Shown: piece by piece, positions 1 to 6,862 of the stretch
Position numbering within the stretch: position 1 is the stretch's first letter
Layout: every line of letters begins with the position of its first letter
Origin: Gammaproteobacteria bacterium
GTDB taxonomy: Bacteria; Pseudomonadota; Gammaproteobacteria; UBA6429; Thiohalophilaceae
DNA length: 7,177 nt
Direction of reading: 5' to 3'
NCBI GenBank assembly: GCA_024641445.1
Contig: JAHEDA010000126.1
Span: 1-7,177 of the forward strand
The notes under the pieces: generated by a model
Told to the model about the DNA's origin: nothing
What the model saw: the letters and a program-made list of their open reading frames with translations, nothing else
Databases searched by the model: none
Position numbers and translations under genes: made by a program

Positions 1-788
1 CAGTTGATCCCCGCAATGCCCTGACCATTATTTGCTGTGGCCGCGATGATGGAGGTGACGCGGGTACCATGCCAAGTGCTGTTGGTCGCGGAGGTGGCGC
101 AGCCGGAATAGCTCCCTGATAAATCACCACTCGTTAAATAATCCCCCACATCGGTTGGGTCACTATCTCGACCCGAGGCATCACCGTCAGCGGTGTTGCC
201 GATGAGATCACTTGTGATGAAGTCGTAACCATCAGCGGTTACCCTGGCGAGAGTAAAGTCCGCATGCGGACGAAACCCCGTGTCGATGACGGCCACGACG
301 GTGCTGGCCGAGCCGGTGGTAATATCCCACGCCGCCTCGGCGTTAATACCGCCCGTGGCCTCATTCAAATACCACTGCTTGCCCGCGACATAGTCCGTGT
401 CGTTGGGGCTGGCCAATGGCTTAAGGATGAGGTCCGGTTCGGCATGCTCCACCACACCATTGGCGACCAAGCGATCGCAGATCGCCTGCACCTGCTCCAC
501 GGGCATACGCTGCGGCAATTGTAAAACGTGATTGCGTCCACTCATCACACGCCGGTATTGCAGGTTCACACCAGAATAGGCATTGAGGGTCTGCATCGTC
601 GAGACACTGAGCGGCCTAAACTGGCCCACGGCCTGACCGCTGACCGCCACGTCGCCCTTCATTTTGATAATGATGCCGGAGAGCAAGGGCATCTCTGCAT
701 TTGCGCTACTGAATAAACTGAAAAGCCCCAACACAACAACCACTAGGGCAATAACGTGGCGTCGTTTTGTGTGAGGGAGTGGTTGCAT
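1..788 (-). CDS. Secreted subtilisin-like serine protease (peptidase S8), 5' part only
   Basis: Translating the - strand from the ATG at 788 gives 262 residues with no stop before the window edge, so the C-terminal part is missing. Residues 1-31 form a signal peptide: a basic start (KRRH), a long hydrophobic core and an ANA cleavage site before Glu32. Residues about 33-125 look like an inhibitory propeptide. The catalytic domain begins near residue 135. The Asp motif VAVIDTGF gives Asp169 and the His motif HGTRV gives His240, both in standard S8 context. The catalytic Ser and the oxyanion Asn should lie beyond the edge. The likely role is hydrolysis of proteins in the periplasm or outside the cell after autoprocessing. 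The start lies 9 nt after the barrel gene and has no clear ribosome binding site, which suggests translational coupling. The substrate is unknown. The family call is firm, the subfamily is not. Confidence 0.93.
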   Translation of the reverse strand, partial: MQPLPHTKRRHVIALVVVVLGLFSLFSSANAEMPLLSGIIIKMKGDVAVSGQAVGQFRPLSVSTMQTLNAYSGVNLQYRRVMSGRNHVLQLPQRMPVEQVQAICDRLVANGVVEHAEPDLILKPLASPNDTDYVAGKQWYLNEATGGINAEAAWDITTGSASTVVAVIDTGFRPHADFTLARVTADGYDFITSDLIGNTADGDASGRDSDPTDVGDYLTSGDLSGSYSGCATSATNSTWHGTRVTSIIAATANNGQGIAGIN

Positions 789-797
789 ACGGTGCGC

Positions 798-1349
798 TTA
801 ATAATTAAACCGAATGCCGGTGAAAAAGGTGGTGTAGTTATAGCTATGCCCCTGACTCTGTCCCGCGATATTACTCGCATACTCCAGCGAGATCGCCGAT
901 CCCTGAGTCAGTGGTGCCTCCACCCCCAGACCATAGGTCAGGCTGTATTCCAGGCCACTCGTGCTGGTGGTCGAATCTTTGGTCGTCGTTTGCATGCGCG
1001 TGAAGCCCAGGCTCCCGAGTAGGGCCATGCGCTCGCGCCCCTTCATACTACTGCCGAGGGGGAGCTTGCCGCGCAGGGTAAAGGCAAGATAGTTATCCAC
1101 CTGTAGATTCACGTCTACGACATCAATCTTGCCACTGGCGCTCCCCGGTAGGGCGAGCTGCGCCTCCACCATCAGGGCAGGCCAGAGATAACGTCCGACG
1201 ATTAGCTTGCTATCGCCGTAGAGGAAGTCGGTGGAGTTGTCCTGGCGGTAGGTGCCCTGACCGAGGCCAATGCCATAGTAATAATCTCCTGCGGCATAAC
1301 TGGAGGTGGCTACCGAGAAGAGAAGGGCGGTGGTTAACGCAATACGCAT
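798..1349 (-). CDS. Small outer-membrane beta-barrel protein (OmpA/OmpX-like fold)
   Basis: The product has 183 residues. It starts with a signal peptide (MRIALTTALLFSVATSSYA, cleavage near residue 19 or 20). The mature part is built from alternating polar and hydrophobic stretches, with about eight candidate strands near residues 22-32, 46-54, 58-66, 86-95, 108-117, 132-142, 150-159 and 173-183. It ends in FTGIRFNY, and a terminal aromatic residue is the usual outer-membrane assembly signal. Length and strand count fit the eight-stranded OmpA/OmpX-like barrels, but no specific family member is recognised. The Thr/Ser-rich segment at 121-131 is probably a surface loop. The ATG has a weak AGGT ribosome site at 1356-1359. 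The gene lies 64 nt after mnmE with no visible terminator between them, and 9 nt before the protease gene, so it probably shares a transcript with the protease. Function is unknown. Confidence 0.82.
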   Translation of the reverse strand: MRIALTTALLFSVATSSYAAGDYYYGIGLGQGTYRQDNSTDFLYGDSKLIVGRYLWPALMVEAQLALPGSASGKIDVVDVNLQVDNYLAFTLRGKLPLGSSMKGRERMALLGSLGFTRMQTTTKDSTTSTSGLEYSLTYGLGVEAPLTQGSAISLEYASNIAGQSQGHSYNYTTFFTGIRFNY

Positions 1350-1413
1350 GCTGCTACCTGTAGACCTGACTGACTGTCCATCGGCCCATCACAAGGCAGC
1401 CGTGGTTGACGTC

Positions 1414-2778
1414 TTATTTTCCAATACAGAATGAAGCAAAGATCCGGCCAAGTAAATCCTCGCTGGTGACCTGACCCGTAATCTCGGATAAAACCTGCTG
1501 CGCCAGCCGGAGCTCCTCCGCCATCAGCTCACCCTGCCGGTGCTCGAGTTCGGTGGCGGCCATTTGCAAATGTTGGTCTGCGCGTGCAATCGCCTCCAGG
1601 TGACGGCGACGGGCACTGAACCCCCCCTCACCGACGTTTTGATAACCCGCCAGTGACTTGAGGTGATCACGCAGCAGGCCCAGGCCATCACCAGTCTTGG
1701 CAGAGAGCTTGATGTGAGTAAGTGAGTTGTCACTCACTATTGAGGCGGGTTGGTGCATGAGGTCAGACTTATTTTCCACCACCAGCCTGGGCAGCTTGGC
1801 GGGTAGCCTGGCCAGGAGTTCCCGGTCAACCTCTCCCACCCCTGCCTGCATGTCCACCAACAGCAAGACCACATCGGCCTGTTCAATCGCCCCCCAGGTC
1901 CGGCGAATCCCCTCCTGCTCGACGATGTCGCGGCTCTCCCGCAGCCCGGCGGTATCAATGATATGCAGTGGCATACCATCGATATGGATCTGCTCCCGCA
2001 ACACGTCACGGGTCGTACCGGCGATCTCGGTGACGATGGCCGTTTCACGCCCGGACAGTGCGTTCAGCAGGCTCGACTTGCCCACGTTCGGCTGACCCGC
2101 CAGTACAACTTGCAGGCCCTCCTGGATCAGACAACCCTGTTCCGCCCCGCGCATTACGCCATTCAAGGTCTGTTGGATCTGACCGAGTTGGCGCGAGATG
2201 CGTTCATCGGCGAGGAAATCGATCTCCTCTTCGGGAAAGTCGATGGCCGCCTCGACGTGCATACGCAGCAGGGTCAGGTCTTCGACCAGTACATGGATCT
2301 GCTCCGAGAAGGCGCCCTGGAGCGATCGCATGGCTGAACGAGCGGCCTGTTCACTCCCCGCCTCTATCAGGTCGGCAATGGCCTCGGCCTGCGCCAAATC
2401 CAGCTTGTCATTGAGAAAGGCGCGCTCGGAAAACTCCCCGGCCCGCGCCATGCGCACACCCTGTTGCAGGACCTCACGCAAGACCATATCCATCAGGACG
2501 GGTCCTCCGTGGCCATGCAGTTCGAGGACGTCCTCGCCCGTAAAGGAGTGGGGAGCAGGAAAATACAGCGCCAGCCCCACATCGAGGGATTGGCCACTGC
2601 GGTCTATAAAGGGGAGGTATTCTGCCGTGCGTGGCTTGGGTAGCTTGCCCAGAAGGGCCTCGGCGACCTTCGTCGTCGCCGGGCCACTAATGCGAATTAT
2701 GCCCACCCCACCGCGACCGGGCGGCGTGGCCAGGGCAGCAATGGTATCTATCGCGCCCACGTTTATCGCCCCGGCCAT
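1414..2778 (-). CDS. mnmE: tRNA uridine-5-carboxymethylaminomethyl(34) synthesis GTPase MnmE
   Basis: MnmE, with MnmG, installs the (carboxymethyl)aminomethyl group at C5 of wobble uridine 34 in certain tRNAs. It uses a methylene-tetrahydrofolate-derived carbon, and GTP hydrolysis drives the cycle. The 454 residues match the E. coli length exactly. Residues 1 to about 125 are the folate-binding domain (ATPPGRGGVGIIRISG, 17-32). A helical domain follows, with the Ras-like G domain inserted in it: P-loop GQPNVGKSS 228-236, G2 GTTRD 254-258, G3 DTAG 275-278, G4 NKSD 336-339 and G5 SAK 359-361. The C terminus is C-I-G-K with the catalytic Cys451. The start is an ATG 24 nt after yidC with only a poor ribosome site, which is consistent with operon coupling. 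The N terminus is a few residues longer than in E. coli. MnmG is not adjacent in this window. Confidence 0.98.
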   Translation of the reverse strand: MAGAINVGAIDTIAALATPPGRGGVGIIRISGPATTKVAEALLGKLPKPRTAEYLPFIDRSGQSLDVGLALYFPAPHSFTGEDVLELHGHGGPVLMDMVLREVLQQGVRMARAGEFSERAFLNDKLDLAQAEAIADLIEAGSEQAARSAMRSLQGAFSEQIHVLVEDLTLLRMHVEAAIDFPEEEIDFLADERISRQLGQIQQTLNGVMRGAEQGCLIQEGLQVVLAGQPNVGKSSLLNALSGRETAIVTEIAGTTRDVLREQIHIDGMPLHIIDTAGLRESRDIVEQEGIRRTWGAIEQADVVLLLVDMQAGVGEVDRELLARLPAKLPRLVVENKSDLMHQPASIVSDNSLTHIKLSAKTGDGLGLLRDHLKSLAGYQNVGEGGFSARRRHLEAIARADQHLQMAATELEHRQGELMAEELRLAQQVLSEITGQVTSEDLLGRIFASFCIGK

Positions 2779-2802
2779 GGGTGCATCACCGGGCGCGCCG
2801 GG

Positions 2803-4518
2803 CTATTCCTTTTCCGGCTTGTTCCGCTCCAGCACGACCCGGGTGATGTACCACTGTTGTGCGATGGAGAGGGTATTACTCACCACCCAGTACAGCACCA
2901 GACCCGAGGGGAAGCTGGCGAAGAAGAAGGTGAACACGATGGGCAGGGCCATCATAACCTTAGCCTGGATCGGGTCCGGGGGAGTGGGGTTCAGCTTTTG
3001 TTGAATCAGCATGGTGATGCCCATCAGCACCGGCAGGACGTAATAAGGGTCCTTGCTGGAGAGGTCTGTGAGCCAGAAGATCCAGGGCGCCTGGCGTAGC
3101 TCCACACTCTCAAGCAACGACCAATACAGCGCGATGAATACCGGGATCTGAACCAGGATCGGCAAACAGCCACCCAGAGGATTGATCTTTTCCTTCTTGA
3201 ACAGCTCCATCTGTGCCTGTTGCATGCGCTGTTTGTCACCGGCATAACGCTCTTTCAGTGCACTCAGGCGAGGTGCTACGCGTTTCATGTGCGCCATGGA
3301 CTTATAGCTGGTCTCGGACAGCTTGTAGAAGGCGCCCTTCACAATGATCGTCAGCAAGATAATCGACCAACCCCAGTTGCTGGTCAGGCTGTGCATCAGC
3401 TTAAGCAACCAGAATAGTGGCTTGGCGAGAAAGGTCAGGAAGCCGTAATCCACCGTGAGTTCCAGACCTGGTGCGATACCCTCAAGTACGCGTTGTGTCT
3501 TGGGACCAACATACAGGCCGATACTCTCCTGGCGCTCAGCGCCGGGGGCGACATCGGTTGCATCGCTGGCCTTCATGCCCAGGATGTACTGGCCCAGGTT
3601 TTTGAGGTCACGGCTGTAGTAGTCGAACGAGGCATTTTTGTCCGGCACCAGGGCGCCCACGAAGTAGTGCTCAATCATGGCGGCCCAACCACCCTTGATG
3701 GTGCGGGAGAGGTCCTTGTCCTTCATCTCGTCGAACTTAATCTTCTCGTACTTGTGTTCTTCGCTATAGATCACACCACCGGTATAGGTGGAGACACCCA
3801 TGGCGTGCTTAGACTTGACCGTATCGGTACGGCGCAACTGGTGATAGATGTTGCCCTGCCAGGGTGCGTTGCCGGTGTTTTTCACAACATACGAAATGTG
3901 GATCAAGTAACTCCCGCGCTGAAAGTGATAGACCTTGGCAAACTCCACGCCCTCCGGGCTTTTCCAGTTCAGGGTAACGTCGACGCTATCCTGCCCTGCA
4001 CCCAACTCATAGTCCGTTTTACTCGCCTGGTATGCGGTGGTGTGATTGGGCGCCTTGGTCAAAATCCCCTGGTGAGCGGCCTTTTCGGCAAAACCGGACT
4101 GCTCAATAAACAGGTGTGGCAGGGTATCGCTCATCAGTTGAAACGGTTTGTCGGGTGTCTGTTCTGAAATCGGGTATTTCGGCAGATTCACCACGCGCAG
4201 GTCACCGCCAACCGTATCGATCTCGGCCTGGAGGACATCGGTGTTGACGTGAACACGTGTTGCGGTCTGTAGACCATTACCCTGTGTCGGGTTGTGCTCG
4301 GCGGGCACCTCGGCGACGGCGGTCTTTGCCGTTGTATCCGCCGTAGGAATGTCAGCCCCCGCATCTTTACTACCCCCTGCAGGCGCAACGGCCTGGGTGC
4401 TGGATGCCGTCGCGGTTACCGACTGAGGGTGGGGGCCATAGTCTTTCTGCCAGGCATCCCAAATCAGGAAGAGAACAAAGGCAAGGGAGACGAGAATTAA
4501 GAGGCGTTGTTGTTCCAT
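2803..4518 (-). CDS. yidC: Membrane protein insertase YidC
   Basis: YidC inserts and folds inner-membrane proteins, alone or with the Sec translocon. The 571 residues show the Gram-negative layout. An N-terminal membrane anchor spans about residues 5-20 and is followed by a low-complexity Ala/Thr-rich linker (about 32-75). The large periplasmic beta domain covers about 85-345, and the conserved five-helix insertase core runs from about 358 to 555. Core landmarks are INPLGGCLPILVQIPVF (445-461), SVELRQAPW (471-479), DPYYVLPVLMG (490-500) and FPSGLVLYWVVSN (536-548). The positive residue of the substrate groove, Arg366 in E. coli, aligns with Lys394 here. The tail is short and charged (ERNKPEKE). 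The ATG follows yidD by 23 nt and mnmE follows by 24 nt. No strong ribosome site precedes the start. Confidence 0.98.
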   Translation of the reverse strand: MEQQRLLILVSLAFVLFLIWDAWQKDYGPHPQSVTATASSTQAVAPAGGSKDAGADIPTADTTAKTAVAEVPAEHNPTQGNGLQTATRVHVNTDVLQAEIDTVGGDLRVVNLPKYPISEQTPDKPFQLMSDTLPHLFIEQSGFAEKAAHQGILTKAPNHTTAYQASKTDYELGAGQDSVDVTLNWKSPEGVEFAKVYHFQRGSYLIHISYVVKNTGNAPWQGNIYHQLRRTDTVKSKHAMGVSTYTGGVIYSEEHKYEKIKFDEMKDKDLSRTIKGGWAAMIEHYFVGALVPDKNASFDYYSRDLKNLGQYILGMKASDATDVAPGAERQESIGLYVGPKTQRVLEGIAPGLELTVDYGFLTFLAKPLFWLLKLMHSLTSNWGWSIILLTIIVKGAFYKLSETSYKSMAHMKRVAPRLSALKERYAGDKQRMQQAQMELFKKEKINPLGGCLPILVQIPVFIALYWSLLESVELRQAPWIFWLTDLSSKDPYYVLPVLMGITMLIQQKLNPTPPDPIQAKVMMALPIVFTFFFASFPSGLVLYWVVSNTLSIAQQWYITRVVLERNKPEKE

Positions 4519-4541
4519 GATATCGAGGCTTTTTTATTGGG

Positions 4542-4784
4542 TTAGTGGTTATGGTGTTTGTGCGTACAAAGCTGGTCAGGTACGGGGTCGATCCCACCCT
4601 CATGCCAGGGATGGCAGCGGCCGACGCGCTTCATCGCGAGCCAGCCACCCTGCAATACACCAAAGCGGCCAACGGCGGTCTGTGCATACTCCGAGCAGCT
4701 GGGGTAAAAACGGCAACGTGGGCCCAGTAGCGGACTAATGGCATAACGATACAGACTGATTATTAAAATCACGAGTCGGCGCAT
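4542..4784 (-). CDS. yidD: Membrane protein insertion efficiency factor YidD
   Basis: YidD is a small membrane-associated protein, encoded between rnpA and yidC, that helps YidC-dependent insertion. From the ATG at 4784 the product has 80 residues. It has a short hydrophobic N terminus (LVILIISLYRYAISPLLGP), then CRFYPSCSEYA (24-34) with Cys24 and Cys30, the amphipathic stretch RFGVLQGGWLAMKRV (40-54) and RCHPWHEGG (56-64) with Cys57. These are the family signatures. The reading frame stays open upstream to a TTG at 4805, but the ATG fits the family N terminus better. With this start the gene overlaps the end of rnpA by 16 nt (4769-4784), which suggests coupled translation. The C terminus is unusually His-rich (HKHHNH). 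Confidence 0.95.
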   Translation of the reverse strand: MRRLVILIISLYRYAISPLLGPRCRFYPSCSEYAQTAVGRFGVLQGGWLAMKRVGRCHPWHEGGIDPVPDQLCTHKHHNH

Positions 4785-5131
4785 CGTTTGACAGCATCCA
4801 TCCAAAGTTGTTCGAGTTGCCCAAGTATCTCACAGTTGTCCGCCCCCGCGGCGCCCGGCTTCGGCAGGACAATCAGGTCCCAGGCGGGAAGCTCACTCTG
4901 GTGCAACCGAAAACTCTCACGGATTAGACGCTTCAGTCGATTACGATCGACGGCCTGTCTGATAATGCGTTTGGCCACGGCAAGACCGAGACGCGCATGA
5001 GCGAGTTGGTTTGTACGAACCAGAAGGGTGAGGTGCTTGCTATGGACCCGGCAAGGGCGGGCAAAGACGGATTCGAAGTCGGCGGAGCGGAGCAAGCGCT
5101 GAGATCGAGCAAAACGCCCGGCGGTAATCAC
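4769..5131 (-). CDS. rnpA: Ribonuclease P protein component
   Basis: RnpA is the protein subunit of RNase P. It binds the catalytic RNA and the 5' leader of pre-tRNA, and so supports 5'-end maturation of tRNAs. The 120 residues match the family length. The RNR motif is clear at residues 61-75 (VDRNRLKRLIRESFR), and the aromatic cleft-forming region RSADFESVF lies at 15-23. The start codon is GTG at 5131. The next in-frame stop upstream is a TAA at 5165-5167, and no ATG or TTG lies between, so the GTG start is well supported. The gene begins 17 nt after the rpmH stop and its 3' end overlaps yidD. The ribosome site is weak, so coupling to rpmH translation is likely. Confidence 0.97.
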   Translation of the reverse strand: MITAGRFARSQRLLRSADFESVFARPCRVHSKHLTLLVRTNQLAHARLGLAVAKRIIRQAVDRNRLKRLIRESFRLHQSELPAWDLIVLPKPGAAGADNCEILGQLEQLWMDAVKRCADS

Positions 5132-5146
5132 CGGCGCAGGCGTCCC

Positions 5147-5167
5147 GCTTAGGCGCTTAGGCGCTTA
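5147..5167. repeat. 8-nt tandem repeat at the rpmH-rnpA junction
   Basis: On the + strand the unit GCTTAGGC occurs at 5147-5154 and 5155-5162, followed by the partial copy GCTTA at 5163-5167. It covers the last codons and stop of rpmH and part of the rpmH-rnpA gap. The period of 8 is not a multiple of 3, so gain or loss of a unit would change the reading frame at the end of L34. Confidence 0.9.
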
Positions 5168-5283
5168 CGACCCTTGGCGCGACGACGAGCCAGTACCTTG
5201 CGGCCACCGACAGACTTCATGCGCTCACGGAAACCGTGGGTACGCTTACGCTTTAAAACACTGGGCTGAAACGGTCTTTTCAT
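5149..5283 (-). CDS. rpmH: 50S ribosomal protein L34 (bL34)
   Basis: This 44-residue, very basic protein is bL34 of the large ribosomal subunit, which binds 23S rRNA. It starts MKRPFQPSVLKRKRTHGFR and contains GGRKVLARRRAKGRKRL near the C terminus, both diagnostic of the family. It ends in SA and a TAA at 5149-5151. The length is normal (44-46 residues in gammaproteobacteria). It is the first gene of the leftward cluster rpmH-rnpA-yidD-yidC-mnmE and is transcribed from the promoter at 5370-5398, with a leader of about 80 nt. The last codons and the stop lie inside an 8-nt tandem repeat. Confidence 0.98.
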   Translation of the reverse strand: MKRPFQPSVLKRKRTHGFRERMKSVGGRKVLARRRAKGRKRLSA

Positions 5284-5369
5284 GACACGGTACCATTCTA
5301 AATTCGGCTAAAAACCAACATGGGACAGACATACAGCAAACCCACATCCATCCCGCAAAAAGGGCGCAA

Positions 5370-5398
5370 AGATTACCTTTTGGCCGCCATAGTGTCAA
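5370..5398 (-). promoter_or_regulatory. Sigma70-type promoter for rpmH and the downstream cluster
   Basis: Read on the - strand, a perfect -35 TTGACA (5393-5398) is separated by exactly 17 bp from the -10 TAATCT (5370-5375, 4 of 6 to TATAAT). Transcription should begin near 5363 and give an untranslated leader of about 80 nt before the rpmH ATG at 5283. No other match of this quality lies in the divergent region. A strong promoter is expected for a ribosomal protein gene. Confidence 0.75.
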
Positions 5399-5442
5399 TC
5401 AATCCCGACTTATTTTCCTATCTTTCCACGAGTTAAAGCGGG

Positions 5443-5451
5443 TGTGGATAA
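5443..5451 (-). promoter_or_regulatory. Perfect DnaA box upstream of dnaA
   Basis: TGTGGATAA on the + strand is the exact complement of the consensus DnaA box TTATCCACA. It lies 80 bp upstream of the dnaA GTG, in the rpmH-dnaA divergent region. DnaA boxes at this place mediate DnaA autorepression in E. coli, and the same role is inferred here. I see no second close match in 5284-5530. Confidence 0.85.
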
Positions 5452-5473
5452 CTTTTGCCAAGCCGGGTAGACT
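5445..5473 (+). promoter_or_regulatory. Candidate dnaA promoter overlapping the DnaA box
   Basis: TGGATA (5445-5450, 4 of 6 to TTGACA) and TAGACT (5468-5473, 4 of 6 to TATAAT) are 17 bp apart. The predicted start of transcription is near 5480, about 50 nt before the GTG. The -35 lies inside the DnaA box, so bound DnaA would block RNA polymerase. Each hexamer is only a moderate match, so this is a tentative call. Confidence 0.4.
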
Positions 5474-5519
5474 CGCCAACTCATCCCCCGTACCGCTATT
5501 GGCAATAATACCCGCCCCT

Positions 5520-5525
5520 GGAGGA
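5520..5525 (+). promoter_or_regulatory. Strong ribosome binding site of dnaA
   Basis: GGAGGA ends 5 nt before the GTG at 5531. It is the clearest Shine-Dalgarno sequence in the window and fixes the GTG as the dnaA start. Confidence 0.88.
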
Positions 5526-5530
5526 ACCCC

Positions 5531-6862
5531 GTGTCGGCGACCCCTTGGCAGCAGTGCCTTTCGCGTCTCGAAAGCGAATTGACGCCACAACAATTCAATA
5601 CCTGGATCAGACCCCTGCAGGCGCAAGAGGGCGATTCCGACGCGTTGCGCCTGCTCGCACCCAACCGTTTCGTCCTCGACTGGATTAACGATCGCTTTCT
5701 GGATCGCATTCGGGAGTTGATGGGCCAGATCCAGGGGCGCCCACTTGAAGTCCATCTAAGTATCGGCAGCCAACAAGGCACTAACCCCGCCATCGGCGCA
5801 CCAAAATCTGAGACGAATACTATCGAGGTCACGGCTCCCCGCAATACCTCGCTCAACCCTAACTACACTTTTGAATCCTTCGTCGAGGGTAAATCTAATC
5901 AGCTCGCGCGTGCAGCATCGCGCCAGGTCGGTGATAACCCGGGGGGTTCGTACAATCCACTTTTTATTTACGGTGGTGTCGGTCTTGGTAAAACACATCT
6001 AATGCATGCCTGCGGCAATCTCATTGTGCAACGCAACCCGGCCGCCAATGTTGTCTATCTACATTCCGAGCGTTTCGTTGCCGACATGGTGAAGGCACTG
6101 CAACACAACACGATTGATGAATTCAAACGTTATTACCGCTCCGTCGATGCACTGCTGATCGACGACATCCAGTTTTTTGCGGGAAAAGAGCGCTCGCAAG
6201 AGGAATTTTTCCACACCTTTAATTCACTCCTCGACGGCAAGCATCAAATAATTCTTACCTGTGATCGCTACCCGAAGGAAGTCGACGGCCTGGAAGAGCG
6301 TTTGAAGTCTCGCTTTGGATGGGGGCTCACGGTTGCAATAGAACCACCCGAACTCGAAACACGCGTCGCCATTTTAATGAATAAGGCGCAACTCTCCGGT
6401 ATCGACCTACCGCACGAGGTGGCCTTCTTCATCGCCAAGCGTCTGCGTTCAAATGTGCGCGAGCTTGAAGGTGCCTTACGCCGTGTCATTGCCAATGCAC
6501 AGTTCACCGGCCGCGCCATCTCAATGGACTTTGCCAAGGAGGCGTTACGTGACCTGCTTGCATTGCAAGACAAACTCGTTACCATCGAAAATATTCAAAA
6601 GACGGTTGCCGAGTATTACAAGATCCGCGTAGCCGATATGCATTCCAAACGCAGAAACCGTTCTATCGCTCGACCACGCCAGATAGCGATGGCGCTGTGT
6701 AAAGAACTCACCAACCACTCGCTCCCGGAGATCGGCGACGCCTTCGGTGGCCGTGACCATACGACGGTCTTGCATGCCTGTCGCAAGGTCGCGGAGTTAC
6801 GTGAAGAGGACGGTCGTATTGGTGAGGATTATGCTAATCTCGTGCGTACCTTGAGCACCTAG
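5531..6862 (+). CDS. dnaA: Chromosomal replication initiator protein DnaA
   Basis: DnaA binds DnaA boxes at oriC, oligomerises with ATP, melts the AT-rich unwinding element and loads DnaB helicase. The 443 residues show all four domains. Domain I is residues 1 to about 80 (WQQCLSRLESELTPQQFNTW, 6-25). Linker II is short, about 81-108, which mostly explains the length below the 467 of E. coli. The AAA+ domain III starts near NYTFESFVEGKSN (111-123). It contains Walker A GGVGLGKTH (148-156), Walker B LLIDD (208-212), box VII RLKSRFGWGL with a probable Arg finger at Arg261, and sensor II NVRELEGALRRV (308-319). Domain IV ends with the DNA-binding signature GGRDHTTVLHAC (406-417). The start is GTG, as in E. 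coli, behind a strong ribosome site. The stop TAG (6860-6862) overlaps the first DnaA-box-like 9-mer of the origin. Confidence 0.99.
   Translation: MSATPWQQCLSRLESELTPQQFNTWIRPLQAQEGDSDALRLLAPNRFVLDWINDRFLDRIRELMGQIQGRPLEVHLSIGSQQGTNPAIGAPKSETNTIEVTAPRNTSLNPNYTFESFVEGKSNQLARAASRQVGDNPGGSYNPLFIYGGVGLGKTHLMHACGNLIVQRNPAANVVYLHSERFVADMVKALQHNTIDEFKRYYRSVDALLIDDIQFFAGKERSQEEFFHTFNSLLDGKHQIILTCDRYPKEVDGLEERLKSRFGWGLTVAIEPPELETRVAILMNKAQLSGIDLPHEVAFFIAKRLRSNVRELEGALRRVIANAQFTGRAISMDFAKEALRDLLALQDKLVTIENIQKTVAEYYKIRVADMHSKRRNRSIARPRQIAMALCKELTNHSLPEIGDAFGGRDHTTVLHACRKVAELREEDGRIGEDYANLVRTLST

Noticed and set aside
1350..1413. Rho-independent terminator or promoter between mnmE and the barrel gene
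   Set aside because: No stable GC stem with a T-run and no convincing -35/-10 pair is visible in these 64 bases on the - strand.
2198..3004. Long open frame (268 codons) on the + strand opposite mnmE and yidC
   Set aside because: It is antisense to two unmistakable genes, its product is Ser/Arg/Pro-rich without recognisable domains, and it crosses the mnmE-yidC boundary. It is a composition-driven shadow.
3493..4167. 224-codon open frame on the + strand opposite yidC
   Set aside because: It lies wholly antisense to the periplasmic domain of YidC and has no family signature. It is a shadow.
4785..4805. Upstream TTG start for yidD, adding seven residues
   Set aside because: TTG is a poor start, no ribosome site precedes it, and the family N terminus matches the ATG at 4784.
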